From Acidobacteriota bacterium (lineage in GTDB: Bacteria > Acidobacteriota > Blastocatellia > Pyrinomonadales > Pyrinomonadaceae), in assembly GCA_003223025.1 (NCBI GenBank), contig QHXR01000008.1:153634-217633 (forward strand): 64,000 nt of DNA. The letters run 5' to 3'. This document shows positions 43,909 through 53,940 of this stretch, piece after piece; position 1 is the stretch's first letter, and each line of letters starts with the position of its first letter. The position numbers and the translations under genes were made by a program. The notes below the pieces were generated by a model, which was given only the letters and a program-made list of their open reading frames with translations, searched no databases and had not been told where the DNA came from.

Positions 43909-46031
43909 ATGAAACAGATCAACCTGATCGCGCTTGCGATGCTCCTTTTCGTGTCGGCTTCGTTCGCTCAGAACAAGATGCTGACGATCGACGATATCTT
44001 CAGCCTCGACTCAAAAGTCCGCGTTAATTTCGGCGGGATGCCGACGAGGTTCGCGTGGTCGGCGGACGGCAGATCCTTCCGGCAGATGAAAAGCGGAAGT
44101 CTGGTCCGCGTCGATCCGGCGAACGGCAATGCGACGCCTTACCTCGACTCGACAAAATTCAAGACCGCGCTCGAACAGTCGGGCATGAGCACGGAAGATG
44201 CCGGGCGAATGTCGAACTCGCTCGGTCTTCAATTCAACGAAAGCGAGACGGCGATACTCGTCACGAACAAAAATGATCTGTGGTATTACGATGTCGCGAG
44301 CGGTGTGCTGAAGCGGCTGACGAATACAAAAGAGGAAGAGCTCGAGGCCGATTTCAGCCCGGACGGGAAGTGGATCAGTTTTGTCCGCGGCAACAATCTT
44401 TTCATCGTCGATGTCGCACGCGCACGCGAGCGTCAACTCACGCGTGATGGCGGTGAGAAGATCTATAACGGATATCTCGACTGGGTCTACGAAGAAGAGC
44501 TCTACGGCCGCGGCCAAAAGCGGGGGTACTGGTGGTCGCCCGATTCGAAGAGCATAGCGTTTCTCAGACTCGACGAATCGCCCGTGCCGAAGTTTGTCCT
44601 GACCAATGACATCGTCGATAACCAGGTTGTCGAGAACACCGACTATCCGCAGGCCGGCGATCCGAATCCGCTCGTGCGTGTAGGGATCGCGAGCGTCGGC
44701 GCAACCGCTCCGGCGAGAACAGCAAGACCGTTATGTTCCAGGCTCTCAATCGCGAGCAGACATATCTTGATCTCGTCGCTGCCGATCTCGCTGGAAAAGT
44801 GAAGATCGTGCTGACTGAGAAAACTCCGGCGTGGGTCGAGGTTTACGATGATCCGGCATTTCTAAATAACGGAACCACGGCGATCTGGCAGTCGGCGCGA
44901 GATGGCTGGCGGCATCTTTATCTTTACGACAACAACGGTCATCTCGTCCGGCAGTTGACGAAGGGCGAATGGGAAGTTCGCAGTTTCTATGGCGCCGATA
45001 ACGCCGGCGAGTGGGCTTATTTTTCGGCGACGAAGGACAGCCACATCGCGGAGAACGTCTATCGCGTTCGCATCGCCGACGGAACCGTCGAGCGTTTGAC
45101 CCAGGGCGAAGGAACGCATGCCGCTTCATTCAATTCGACATTCACACACTTCGTCGATAACTGGAGCGATGCGGCGACTCCGCCTCAGCAGCGGTTGATG
45201 ACATCGTCGGGACAACTTGTCCGTGTGCTGAACGAGAATAAAGTCGAAGCGCTTTCGCAGTACAAGCTGGGCAAGCCGGAGTTTCTTCGAGTCAAGACGC
45301 GTGACGGCTTCGAGATGGAAGCGATGATGATCCGGCCTCCGGATTTTGATCCGAAGAAAAAATATCCGGTGTTGAGTTACACCTACTCTGGTCCGCACGC
45401 TCCGTCGGTCGCCGACCGTTGGGGCGGAGCGCGATACATGTGGCATCAGATGATGGCGCAGAAGGGATACATCATCTGGATCTGTGACAATAAGGGCGCG
45501 AGCGGAAAGGGCGAGCAGTCCGTCTGGCCGAGCTACAAGAAATTCATGGTTCCCGAGCTCAGCGATCTCGAGGACGGAGTGAACTATCTGAAGTCGCTTA
45601 AGTTTGTCGACGGCAATCGCATCGGTATTTGGGGCTGGAGCTTTGGCGGAATGATGACGAGCTATGCGCTGACGCACAGTAACGTTTTCAAGATGGGGAT
45701 CGCGGGCGGAACCGTTGCCGACTGGCGTCTATACGATTCGATATATACCGAACGCTACATGCTGCAGCCGAAAAACAATCCGCAGGGATTCGACCAGACA
45801 TCGGTCGTCAAAGCCGCGGGTAATCTGAACGGCAAACTTCTCTTGATCCACGGCGGAATGGACGACAACGTTCACATGCAGAATACGATGCAGCTCGCGT
45901 ACGAATTTCAGAAAGCGGGCAAGCAGTTCGACTTGATGATCTATCCAACGCAGCATCATGGTTTGACGAATCCGGCCCAGGTCAAACACTGGTACACGAT
46001 GATGACGGAATACGTATTGAAGAATCTTTAG
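43909..46031 (+). pseudogene. S9 family dipeptidyl-peptidase IV, split by a frameshift and short deletion
   Basis: The first frame (from 43909) has a signal peptide and a DPP IV beta-propeller: FAWSADGRSF, SPDGKWISFVRGNNLFIVD, YLDWVYEEELYGRGQKRGYWW, FLRLDESPVPKF, YPQAGDPNPLVRVGIASVG. After about 44700 that frame loses sense. The +2 frame resumes with SGENSKTVMFQALNREQTYL, and carries the alpha/beta-hydrolase domain with Ser in GWSFGGMMTSYAL, Asp in HGGMDDNVHMQ and His in QHHGL to 46031. About 25-30 residues between SVG and SGENSKT (one propeller strand region) are missing. DPP IV removes N-terminal dipeptides. A pseudogene or a sequence error; the two parts together are otherwise intact. Confidence 0.85.
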
Positions 46032-46642
46032 GATTCGTGTTCGAGAGTTTTGAGGCGGTCAACGTCGTCGGAAGTATCGACGTCGATGGCCGCCTTTTTT
46101 ATTTCGATCGAGTCGACTGACGCATTTGGATCGCGGAGCAGATCGCGAGCTCCAGTGTCGCCGGTAAGGGCGAGCAACTGTTCGAACATTTCTTTTGAGA
46201 AGATCGCGGGAACTCCGACGACATGATCATATTTCGCAGCGACCATCTGAGTGCGGGTCTCACGGAATCTCTCGATCAGTCGCGTGATGTTCCGGGCATC
46301 GACGAACGGTTGATCGCAAAGCGTTATCAATACTGCATCAATATTTGGTTCGATCGATAAAAGCTCTGTCAGTCCGAGCTTGATCGATGAGCTGATCCCG
46401 GTTTTCCACTCGCGATTGAAACGCGGCTCGACGCGAATGTCCGCGATCACTTTCTCGGCTTTTTCTCTGTCGGCGCCGATCACGGCGATCACCGGTTCGC
46501 ATACGGACGCGATCGCAGACGCCGCACGTCTTAGGAGAGTTTCGCCTTCAAATTTCACGAATTGCTTCGGCGTTCCCATCCGGCTGGAACCACCGGCAGC
46601 AAGCAGAATTCCTCCGATGATGACGCGTTCATTTGCGGTCAT
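46028..46642 (-). CDS. mocA: MocA-type molybdenum cofactor nucleotidyltransferase
   Basis: A 204-residue NTP transferase that attaches CMP (or another nucleotide) to molybdopterin for xanthine-dehydrogenase-type enzymes. The nucleotide-binding start is GGILLAAGGSSRMGTPKQF, followed by ITLCDQPFVDARNI and PAIFSKEMFEQLLAL, then GDTGARDLL. I choose the ATG at 46642: it has an AAAGG site upstream and begins just before the conserved core; an ATG at 46678 in the same frame lacks such a site. The start overlaps the XdhC stop by 14 bases and the stop overlaps the convergent DPP IV gene by 4. Last gene of the molybdenum-hydroxylase operon. Confidence 0.9.
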   Translation of the reverse strand: MTANERVIIGGILLAAGGSSRMGTPKQFVKFEGETLLRRAASAIASVCEPVIAVIGADREKAEKVIADIRVEPRFNREWKTGISSSIKLGLTELLSIEPNIDAVLITLCDQPFVDARNITRLIERFRETRTQMVAAKYDHVVGVPAIFSKEMFEQLLALTGDTGARDLLRDPNASVDSIEIKKAAIDVDTSDDVDRLKTLEHES

Positions 46643-47756
46643 AGATCGAGCCTTTTCGATTTCGGAGATGTCCGCCATCGCGCGTTCTTAGTACCGTCTG
46701 TATCTCGGCCGCGATCGAAAGCGCGATCGCTTCCGGAGTGTCGGCGCCGATATCGAGACCGGCCGGTGCATATAATTTAGCGAGCTGGTCGTCGCTGAAA
46801 TTCTGTCCGGCCGAGGAGATCTCACCCAGCATTTGTTCGGTGCGGCGCTTTGGCCCGAGCATCCCGACATACGCGATGTCAGAGTTCAGAAGGCTCGGCA
46901 AGATCTTGCGGTCGAGCTCATAGTTGTGCGTCATCACGACTGCAACCGTGCGAGCATCGCCGAGGATCGGGTCTAATTTTTCTTCCCGGCTGGTCGGCGT
47001 CAATCGGGTCGCATCCGCGAATCTCTCTTTTGTCAGGAATGCGGGCCGATGGTCAAAAACACTTAGTTGCCATCCAAGATCCGAGACGGTTCGAGCGAGC
47101 GGGATCGCATCTGCTCCGGCACCGAAAAGTAGAACGTGCACCGGCGGTCGTATCGATTCGAGAGCGAATTCAAAGCGGCGCTCTTCGATTGTGAATTCGT
47201 GAAACGTATACTCGGTGCCGCGATCGCTGAATCGGGCGCATTCGTCTCGAAGAACTTCGGAGCTCTGAAGAAAGACGGGAAGTCTGTCGAATTCAAAACT
47301 GCCGTCAGTTTTATAAAATGCGCGCCCGCCGAGTTTCGCGTCGGAGCTTTCATCGGATGAAATAAGAGTTGCCATCGTCCGATCCGTACGGTCGTCGCGG
47401 ACGTCCCGAAAATATTTCAGTAGCGTGCTCTCGCCGTTGATCGGCTCGAGCAAGATCCGGATCACACCGCGACAGCCCATGTTCAAACTGAAAACCGAAT
47501 TCTCCTCGTTCGTCGTGTCGTAGACGAAAACTTCGCTTTGCCCGCTCTTCAGGACTTTCCTGGCACGCTCCAGCACATCGCTCTCGAGACATCCGCCCGA
47601 AACCATCCCGTGCGTCTCGCCGTTTTCAAGGATCAGCATCCGCGCTCCGGGCAGTCGGTAACCCGAGCCTTGCACATCGACTACCGTTGCGAGAATGCCT
47701 TGTTCCTTCGGCCCGAATGCGGTAACCCGGGCGAGAATTTCTGTGATCTCTTTCAT
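46629..47756 (-). CDS. xdhC: XdhC/CoxF family molybdenum-cofactor maturation protein
   Basis: A 375-residue chaperone that binds sulfurated molybdopterin and inserts it into hydroxylases. The XdhC/CoxI N-terminal domain shows ATVVDVQGSGYRLPGARML, MVSGGCLESDV and FSLNMGCRGVIRILLEP. The C-terminal Rossmann domain has VHVLLFGAGADAIPLARTV, VMTHNYELDRKILPSLL and AYVGMLGPKRRTEQML. There is no Shine-Dalgarno site; a hairpin with a T-run ends 9 bases upstream (47765-47803). It lies between the hydroxylase structural genes and mocA, which fits its role. Confidence 0.93.
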   Translation of the reverse strand: MKEITEILARVTAFGPKEQGILATVVDVQGSGYRLPGARMLILENGETHGMVSGGCLESDVLERARKVLKSGQSEVFVYDTTNEENSVFSLNMGCRGVIRILLEPINGESTLLKYFRDVRDDRTDRTMATLISSDESSDAKLGGRAFYKTDGSFEFDRLPVFLQSSEVLRDECARFSDRGTEYTFHEFTIEERRFEFALESIRPPVHVLLFGAGADAIPLARTVSDLGWQLSVFDHRPAFLTKERFADATRLTPTSREEKLDPILGDARTVAVVMTHNYELDRKILPSLLNSDIAYVGMLGPKRRTEQMLGEISSAGQNFSDDQLAKLYAPAGLDIGADTPEAIALSIAAEIQTVLRTRDGGHLRNRKGSIYDRK

Positions 47757-47764
47757 CCGACGTT

Positions 47765-47803
47765 AAAAAAATGCGGCCTGTTACGATTACGAAACAGGGC
47801 CGC
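47765..47803 (-). terminator. Terminator or attenuator just before xdhC
   Basis: On the minus strand GCGGCCCTGTT (47803-47793) pairs with AACAGGCCGC (47782-47773) with one bulged C, followed by ATTTTTTT. It lies 25 bases after the cytochrome stop and 9 bases before the xdhC ATG. It could separate the structural genes from xdhC-mocA or set their ratio. Confidence 0.82.
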
Positions 47804-47827
47804 GAGAAAAGTTACTGACCGATCCGA

Positions 47828-48487
47828 TTAATCGGGACATGCTCCACCGTTATCAACCCATTCCTGCACCTTTGCCGAAAACGCGTCGAAGCTTATAGGT
47901 GGAAGTGTGCGGCCATTGCCCGGTTCCCAACCCCACATCACAAGTGGGTCCCTTTTTTGTACATGCTCCATCGCGGCGGCAAGCGTTTTATGACCGCCGT
48001 TCTTCGACGGGTCTTTAAAGTTCGTACAAAGCTGGCGAGGAGTGAGCCCTTGAAAAACCATCTTCTGATTTGCCGGCGGCATATGCCAGTCCTTGGAAGT
48101 TCCCGGCGGCATGTGTTCGCCGGCGAGGTTTTCATTTTGATGACACGTCGTGCATCGCTGACCGTAAACGCCTTTGCCTTCGTCGCCACGGGTAACGCCC
48201 ATCGTATGAGGTGTCATCTCGTCGCCTTGCGTCGGCGTGTCACTGGCCGGATGACAATTTGCACAGCGTGCTGAAAAGAAAACTTTCGCCGCTTCGTTGA
48301 AAGCCGCTTTAGCTTTTGCGGGATCCGGTGCAGATGCGACCGTCTCTTCCGTCATCGAAGATCCGTCGACGCGATCCTCGCGCTCTCGGCGTTCCGACCA
48401 TGCGAAGCCCGCGAACAACAGACAAGACGCCACGACGACCGCCAACTTCAGGGTCCCACGTTTTGAAAAATGCGTAGCTGATTTCAT
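47828..48487 (-). CDS. Exported cytochrome c with two heme-binding CxxCH motifs
   Basis: A 219-residue protein. The start is the ATG at 48487, which begins a signal peptide (LKLAVVVASCLLFAGFAWS). Longer starts in frame read into the repeat element at 48510. Heme-binding motifs are CANCH (near residue 80) and CTTCH (near residue 117). Met-rich segments EHMPPGTSKDWHMPPANQKM are likely axial-ligand regions. The gene follows the molybdopterin subunit of the hydroxylase. It is the probable electron acceptor of that periplasmic enzyme, an arrangement known in other isoquinoline-oxidoreductase-like systems. Confidence 0.9.
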   Translation of the reverse strand: MKSATHFSKRGTLKLAVVVASCLLFAGFAWSERREREDRVDGSSMTEETVASAPDPAKAKAAFNEAAKVFFSARCANCHPASDTPTQGDEMTPHTMGVTRGDEGKGVYGQRCTTCHQNENLAGEHMPPGTSKDWHMPPANQKMVFQGLTPRQLCTNFKDPSKNGGHKTLAAAMEHVQKRDPLVMWGWEPGNGRTLPPISFDAFSAKVQEWVDNGGACPD

Positions 48488-48509
48488 AACGATCACTCCT
48501 CTTCTCAAA

Positions 48510-48562
48510 CTCCCCTCCTTCCGAAGGAGGGGTGGCAGCCGCTTCGGCTGACGGGGTGGTTC
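48510..48562. repeat. Solo copy of the double-hairpin element found inside trmFO
   Basis: Identical over 53 bases to 39148-39200. Two hairpins: arms CCCCTCCTTC/GAAGGAGGGG, then CAGCCG-CTT-CGGCTG. It lies between the molybdopterin subunit gene and the cytochrome gene, inside the operon. Confidence 0.95.
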
Positions 48563-48569
48563 CTGCACT

Positions 48570-50738
48570 CTACGATCTCAATTCCTCGCGCCTGATCGGC
48601 AAACTTCGAATTCGCTTTCCGGTCGCCGAAAAGATCGCGTTCACGACTGCCGGTGCGATCGGAGGCGTTCCGGGCTCGCCGACGCCGCCGTGCTTCTCCG
48701 TGCTCGGAACGATGTGGACTTCGACCTTTGGCATCTCGTTCATCCGAAGCATTTTGTAGTCGTAGAAATTTCGCTGCTCGACGCGTCCGTCTTTTAGAGT
48801 GATCTCGCCATACAACGCGGCAGTCAAACCGTAAACGATACCGCCTTCCATTTGTGCATTGACGGTGTCGGGATTTACGACCTGCCCGCAGTCGACGACG
48901 CAGACAACGCGATGGACACGTACGTTTCCATCTTTCGCGACAGAAACCTCGGCAACCTCTGCGACGATACTATCGAAGCTTTCATGGATCGCGATCCCGC
49001 GGCCCATTCCTTTCGGCAGCGGTTTGTTCCATCCCGATTTTTCTGCGGCAAGCTTCAAGACGCCGACAAACCGCGGATGTTTCTCAAGAAGCGAGATCCG
49101 AAATTCCAGCGGATCTTTCCCCGCCGCATGTGCGACTTCGTCGAGAAAACATTCCGTCGAAAACGCGGTATGCGAGCTGCCGACCGATCGCCAGAATCCG
49201 ACAGGAACGCCGTGTTTGACCGGAACCCAATCGACAAATAAATTCTGCATGTCGTACGGCAGCGTGTGAGCTCCCTCGGTTGCGGTGTTATCGAGCCTGT
49301 CCTCCGGAGGAGCGAAGCCGAAGATGCTCGGCCCGAGGTATCCCATGATCGACGCGCCGACGGTCCTGTGACGCCAGAAGGTCGGTTTGCCCGCTCCATC
49401 TAAGCCTGCCGACATTACGTTGTACGACGACGGTCGATAAAAATCGCCGTGCATATCGTCTTCGCGCGTCCAGATAACCTTCACGGGTTTGCCTACCTGC
49501 TTCGAAAGTCGCACGGCGTCCAGAACGTAGTCGCCCAAGCGTCTTCCAAATCCGCCGCCAAGCAGAGTGTTGTTGACGATTACTTTTTCCGGAGCGATTC
49601 CGAGAAGTTTTGCGACCTGACTCTGAACAACCATCTGAGCCTGGATGCCGCTCCAAATTTCGCATCGGTCGGGTCGAACATCTGCGGTGGCGTTCATCGG
49701 CTCCATCGTCGCGTGCGCGAGATACGGAGCGTAATAAACCGCCTCGACAACTTTCGCAGCATTCGATCTTCCGGCTGCTACATCGCCGATTTTTTTCGCT
49801 TCGACACCTTTTCCGCCGGCTGCTGCGTCGACGCTCGCTTTGAAAAGAGCATCACTCGAAACGCCCTTCATCGCGCCGTCATCCCACGAAACTTTCAGCG
49901 CGTCGCGCCCCTTTTTTGCCGCCCAGTAATTGTCGGCGACGACCGCGACACCGCTATCCAAACGGATCACGTGACGCACACCGCGGATCGCTTTCGCCGC
50001 GGCATCGTCGACGCTCGACACTTTGCCGCCGAGAACCGGCGAGCGCATGATCGAAGCCGTCAGCATGCCCGGAACTTTTACATCGATTCCGAAGATGCCA
50101 GTGCCGTTTACTTTTTCCGGGGAGTCCAAACGCTTGATGCTCTTTCCGATGTACTTAAAATCTTTCGGATCTTTGAGCTTCGGCGACGCAGGCGGAGTGA
50201 TCTTTGCCGCGTCTTCAAGCAGCGTTCCGTACTTCGCCGTCCGCTTAGTTTCGGGATCCAAGATCTCACCGTTGCGAGCTCGCAGTCTGTCCGCCGGAAC
50301 TCCCCACTTTGCCGCGGCTGCACCGATCAACATTTCGCGAACGGACGCGGCTGCTGTTCTCAGCGGATTAAAAAATCCCTTTACACTCGCGCTTCCACCG
50401 GTGATCTGACCGCCCAGAGCCGGATTGATGTATTCCTTTCCAGGAGGTCCGTGTTCGTACACGACGTCTTTCCAGTCGACTTCGAGCTCGTCGGCAACGA
50501 TCATCGGGAGGGACGTCAGAACACCCTGGCCCATCTCGGCCTGCCCGACAATGACCGTAACTTTTCCATCGGGTGCGATCTTGATAAACGCGTTCGGTTT
50601 AAATTCCGCGGCCGGATCGACGGGCAGGTCGAACCGCTCCTCGGCCCTCGACCGGAACGGCAACGCGGCGCCGATGACCAGGGCTCCGCCGGCGACGATT
50701 GTCGCTTTTAAGAATGATCGTCTGTCGATCTCTGTCAT
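48570..50738 (-). CDS. Molybdopterin-binding subunit of a xanthine-dehydrogenase-family hydroxylase (IorB-like, Tat-exported)
   Basis: A 722-residue catalytic subunit. The N-terminal Tat signal is [20 protein letters not shown], so the enzyme is exported folded to the periplasm. The molybdopterin-binding domains follow, with [19 protein letters not shown], then [20 protein letters not shown] and [17 protein letters not shown], and [20 protein letters not shown] near the end; the last part shows [20 protein letters not shown]. It resembles isoquinoline 1-oxidoreductase beta and related aldehyde-oxidising enzymes. Substrate unknown. Two bases separate it from the 2Fe-2S subunit gene. Confidence 0.93.
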   Translation of the reverse strand: MTEIDRRSFLKATIVAGGALVIGAALPFRSRAEERFDLPVDPAAEFKPNAFIKIAPDGKVTVIVGQAEMGQGVLTSLPMIVADELEVDWKDVVYEHGPPGKEYINPALGGQITGGSASVKGFFNPLRTAAASVREMLIGAAAAKWGVPADRLRARNGEILDPETKRTAKYGTLLEDAAKITPPASPKLKDPKDFKYIGKSIKRLDSPEKVNGTGIFGIDVKVPGMLTASIMRSPVLGGKVSSVDDAAAKAIRGVRHVIRLDSGVAVVADNYWAAKKGRDALKVSWDDGAMKGVSSDALFKASVDAAAGGKGVEAKKIGDVAAGRSNAAKVVEAVYYAPYLAHATMEPMNATADVRPDRCEIWSGIQAQMVVQSQVAKLLGIAPEKVIVNNTLLGGGFGRRLGDYVLDAVRLSKQVGKPVKVIWTREDDMHGDFYRPSSYNVMSAGLDGAGKPTFWRHRTVGASIMGYLGPSIFGFAPPEDRLDNTATEGAHTLPYDMQNLFVDWVPVKHGVPVGFWRSVGSSHTAFSTECFLDEVAHAAGKDPLEFRISLLEKHPRFVGVLKLAAEKSGWNKPLPKGMGRGIAIHESFDSIVAEVAEVSVAKDGNVRVHRVVCVVDCGQVVNPDTVNAQMEGGIVYGLTAALYGEITLKDGRVEQRNFYDYKMLRMNEMPKVEVHIVPSTEKHGGVGEPGTPPIAPAVVNAIFSATGKRIRSLPIRREELRS

Positions 50739-50739
50739 C

Positions 50740-51204
50740 TTATTTTCCTCCCGTGCCGTTGATCGCCGCCATTTTTACCGCGTCACGAATCCGGTTGTAG
50801 GTTCCGCATCGACAGATCACTCCCGACATCGCTTTGTCGATATCGTCGTCGGTCGGTTTCTTATTTTCCTTAAGGAGTATCGCAGCGGACATGATCTGTC
50901 CGGATTGGCAGTAGCCGCACTGCGGAACGTCGATGGCGACCCATGCCTTTTGCAACGCATGGGTCGAATCAGGAGAAATTCCTTCGATCGTCGTGATCTC
51001 TTTTCCGACAGCCGCCTTCATCGGAGTGACGCACGAGCGGCGAGCTTCGCCACCGAGATGGATCGTGCACGCTCCGCACTGAGCCACACCGCATCCGAAT
51101 TTGGTTCCGGTCAAACCGATGTCGTCCCGGATCACCCACAAGAGCGGCGTGTCCGGATCGGCATCGATTTCATACTGCTTTCCGTTGACGCTAAGTTTTG
51201 TCAT
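50740..51204 (-). CDS. 2Fe-2S subunit of the molybdenum hydroxylase (IorA-like)
   Basis: A 154-residue protein with two [2Fe-2S] clusters that pass electrons from the molybdenum site. Plant-type ferredoxin motif: [17 protein letters not shown] with a further Cys in RRSCVTPM. Second cluster: [12 protein letters not shown] and [12 protein letters not shown]. The ATG at 51204 has GTGAGGT at 6 bases. An upstream GTG at 51216 is possible but not needed. It has no signal of its own and probably leaves the cell bound to the Tat-exported partner. First gene of a five-gene operon. Confidence 0.94.
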   Translation of the reverse strand: MTKLSVNGKQYEIDADPDTPLLWVIRDDIGLTGTKFGCGVAQCGACTIHLGGEARRSCVTPMKAAVGKEITTIEGISPDSTHALQKAWVAIDVPQCGYCQSGQIMSAAILLKENKKPTDDDIDKAMSGVICRCGTYNRIRDAVKMAAINGTGGK

Positions 51205-51376
51205 CTGAAACCTCACTAACGCGAAACAGTTTTTGAATTGTAAGAAATGTAATGGAAAAAATTATAGCATCCGGCGTAAGCAAAAATCGACGGATAAAAA
51301 ATCGTAATGTCGGTGCGGTTACAATGTTGCAAGTCGCGCCCAGCAAGATTTTATTCGAATCGCGCATTCCGCGGAT

Positions 51377-51523
51377 CTTAGCTCCGCTAGGAGCGAAAGA
51401 TTGGTAGAACCGAACGAGCACATTTTCCCGAGCTCCGGAGGAGCGGCAGAATTTCGCTCCTCCGGAGCTCGACCTTTAATCTTCAACCGGTGCTACCAAG
51501 ATTTCGCTCCTGGCGGAGCTAAG
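51377..51523. repeat. Nested palindromic element, same family as 40190-40436
   Basis: TTAGCTCCGCTAGGAGCGAAA then GATTGGTAG (51378-51407) pairs with CTACCAAGATTTCGCTCC and GGCGGAGCTAA at the right end (to 51522). The centre has CGAGCTCCGGAGGAGCG and CGCTCCTCCGGAGCTCG (51429-51472). It lies in the 328-base gap between the hydroxylase operon promoter region and the transglycosylase gene. The bases 51205-51370 hold the operon's likely promoter region; nothing else is visible there. Confidence 0.9.
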
Positions 51524-51532
51524 CCAAATCCC

Positions 51533-53818
51533 TCACTCCGACGCTTTATCCGTATCGATCACAACATCCGGAAATTCGGCCGTGAGCTGGTCCGCACTTT
51601 TCGAATCGATCTCGCCGCGCAGCGGTTTCGTTCCGACGTTCGGTTTGAAATTTCCGTCCGCATCGTAGAGACGTCGATATTGCGCCGAGTTTCGGATCAC
51701 GCCCTGGACATACGCTTTTGTTTCTTTGAATGGTATCGCCTCGACGAACTCGTCGATCTCGATCGGCAAGCTCGCACGCCACGGACCCACGCGACCCGGT
51801 CCGGCGTTGTACGCGACGGCGACGTATTCGATGCGTCCGAACTTATCGAACTGATCGCGCATGAACGCGGTGCCGAGCTCGATATTCGTCGCCGGCTGAA
51901 ACAGAGTATCGGCCGTCACAGTAGCCGTCGATCCGTACTTCCGAGCTGTCGTTCGAGCGGTTGGGATCAAGAGCTGCATCAGACCGTATGCGTTCGCACC
52001 GGATTTCGCACGCGGATTAAAAACGGATTCCTGGCGGATCAGACCGGCGACCTGATACTCGTCGAGATTCCGAGCTTTCGCCCACGACTTTATATCGGTC
52101 CAGTTTGTCAGCGGATAAAAAATGTCCCATTCCTCGCGTCCCATTTCCTCGGGAAACATCTGTGAGTAGTCGGGGTAACTTTTCGCGAGAGCGAGAAACG
52201 CATTGACGTTGTCGCCTTTCATTCGATAGTGACGAGCGAGCGCGAGGTTTATCTTCGGCGAATTCTGCGCCGTCTTCTTTGCTTCCTCAAATTCGTCGAT
52301 CGCCCAATCGAAAAGCCCGACCGACCCGAGCTCGTCGCCCTTCTCAACGCGCGCCAATTCTCTGGCCGTCGAACTTTCCGGTGCGACCGTGATCGACCTC
52401 AGCGCGGCGGCCGCATTGTTGACCAACCGGTCCGGCGACATCTTTCCGGGCGTGCAGCTCATCGACGCGAGTCGCTGCTGCGCGAGATATCCATACCAGT
52501 TCGCCGAGTAGCGGTAGGTCACGCCTTCGTAGAGCGTACATGCTTCGGCGATCTTGCCGGCACGCTCCGAATCGCGGGCCGCCCAGTAGCCGGCCTTGCC
52601 GCGATTCGTGGTATCCCGCTTCGCGTATCTTTCGAGATGTTCGGTCAACATTCGCGACGAGACCGCGAAATTCTTGTTCTCATGCTCGATCCACGCGAGC
52701 TCGAACTGAGCTCCGGCAACTTCGACCGCGTTCGGAAAATTGATAACCGCCGATCTGAGAAACGATTGCTCCTCGAGTTTGTTCTTCGCATCGCGTGCCG
52801 ACATGCCGACGTCGATCCATGCCTTCGGCGTCAACATTCCATTCGGAAACTTCTGTCGCATTTCGTCCGCAACGGAATGCGCTTGCGGCCACTGTCGAGC
52901 GCGGGCGTTCGCCATCACGAGTTGATAGTAAGCCTGCTCCTTTTCAGGTGCGGACGAAGGAATGGAGTTGAAAATCGCTTGGGCTTCCGCGGCCTTGCGA
53001 AGGTTCGCGTAAGTGGTCAGTTGATTCAGTCTGACCGCGCTTGTTGCGAATGCGGGATATGAGCTTACGAGATCCGAGTACGCTTTTTCAGCTCCTGTAA
53101 AATTTCTTGCCGCGAACAGTTTTGCGGCGCGTGCTGCAGCTTCATCCGGCGACTGCGGCGTCAGCGGTTGAGCCAACAAAGTCAATTTCGCTTCGGCTTC
53201 TTTTGCGGCATCTGTTCCAGCGCCAAAAAAATAAACTCGTCGATAGAAGCGGAGAGCCTCCGATTGATTTCCGAGACCTTCGAACGCTTTCGCCGCTGCG
53301 AGATTCGCATCGGGATCGTTAGCCTCGATCAGATCTTTCAACGAGCTCGGAACCATACCGTTTTGTCCTGCGGCGTTCGCAGATGCTGCCCACTTGATGC
53401 GAGCCGCGTCGGCATAGATCGAATCGGGAAAGTCGGCGGTCAATCGCACAAACGCGGCCATCGCCTCGGTATTATTTCCGGCCGCCTGAAGTGCAAGGCC
53501 TCGAAGCCAGAGCGCGTGATCGGCGACCTTTGTCTTCGTCCGAAACTCGTCCGAGTTCAGCAGAGCAGCCGAACCTGCGAAGTCGCGATTGTCGAACTTG
53601 ATCTTGGCGTGAAGCAGTTTGGCGAGAGCACCCGCTCGCTTCCCGGCGAAACGAGATTCGATTCCGGCGACATAATCCTCCGACGGAGAGCGCCCATCGT
53701 GGGCCGCCTGCCTAAGATTCGCGAGAGCCTGCTCTTCCGTTTGCTGCGCCGAGCAACTGACGGTGAACATCAAAGAAAATACGATGGTGAGGGCGGGCAA
53801 AAGTGACTTTCGAAACAT
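51533..53818 (-). CDS. Slt70-like soluble lytic transglycosylase
   Basis: A 761-residue periplasmic enzyme that cuts peptidoglycan and forms 1,6-anhydro-muropeptides. The N-terminus is a signal peptide ending near VSCSA; a Cys there could make it a lipoprotein, but the lipobox is poor. Residues about 30-590 are helical TPR-like repeats (the ring-shaped U domain of Slt70). The catalytic SLT domain at about 600-730 has Glu in LIRQESVFNPRAKSGANAYG and LMQLLIPTARTTA, then NIELGTAFMRDQFDKF and VAYNAGPGRV. It stands alone, divergent from the VWA gene at 53941. Confidence 0.92.
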   Translation of the reverse strand: MFRKSLLPALTIVFSLMFTVSCSAQQTEEQALANLRQAAHDGRSPSEDYVAGIESRFAGKRAGALAKLLHAKIKFDNRDFAGSAALLNSDEFRTKTKVADHALWLRGLALQAAGNNTEAMAAFVRLTADFPDSIYADAARIKWAASANAAGQNGMVPSSLKDLIEANDPDANLAAAKAFEGLGNQSEALRFYRRVYFFGAGTDAAKEAEAKLTLLAQPLTPQSPDEAAARAAKLFAARNFTGAEKAYSDLVSSYPAFATSAVRLNQLTTYANLRKAAEAQAIFNSIPSSAPEKEQAYYQLVMANARARQWPQAHSVADEMRQKFPNGMLTPKAWIDVGMSARDAKNKLEEQSFLRSAVINFPNAVEVAGAQFELAWIEHENKNFAVSSRMLTEHLERYAKRDTTNRGKAGYWAARDSERAGKIAEACTLYEGVTYRYSANWYGYLAQQRLASMSCTPGKMSPDRLVNNAAAALRSITVAPESSTARELARVEKGDELGSVGLFDWAIDEFEEAKKTAQNSPKINLALARHYRMKGDNVNAFLALAKSYPDYSQMFPEEMGREEWDIFYPLTNWTDIKSWAKARNLDEYQVAGLIRQESVFNPRAKSGANAYGLMQLLIPTARTTARKYGSTATVTADTLFQPATNIELGTAFMRDQFDKFGRIEYVAVAYNAGPGRVGPWRASLPIEIDEFVEAIPFKETKAYVQGVIRNSAQYRRLYDADGNFKPNVGTKPLRGEIDSKSADQLTAEFPDVVIDTDKASE

Positions 53819-53940
53819 CTATTGTGTAGAAACTCCTTGTTGCTTTTGATGCTAAACGGAAAGAAAATTGTTTCAGGAAAATTCTTGATCGGTTATATGA
53901 TAGCAAAGAAACTTTCCCCCGGGCCGGAGACATTCCCAAA

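Noticed and set aside
44733-46031. Separate S9 peptidase gene starting at MFQALNREQ
   Set aside because: It lacks a signal peptide and start context, and joins the upstream propeller frame; one disrupted gene is the simpler reading.
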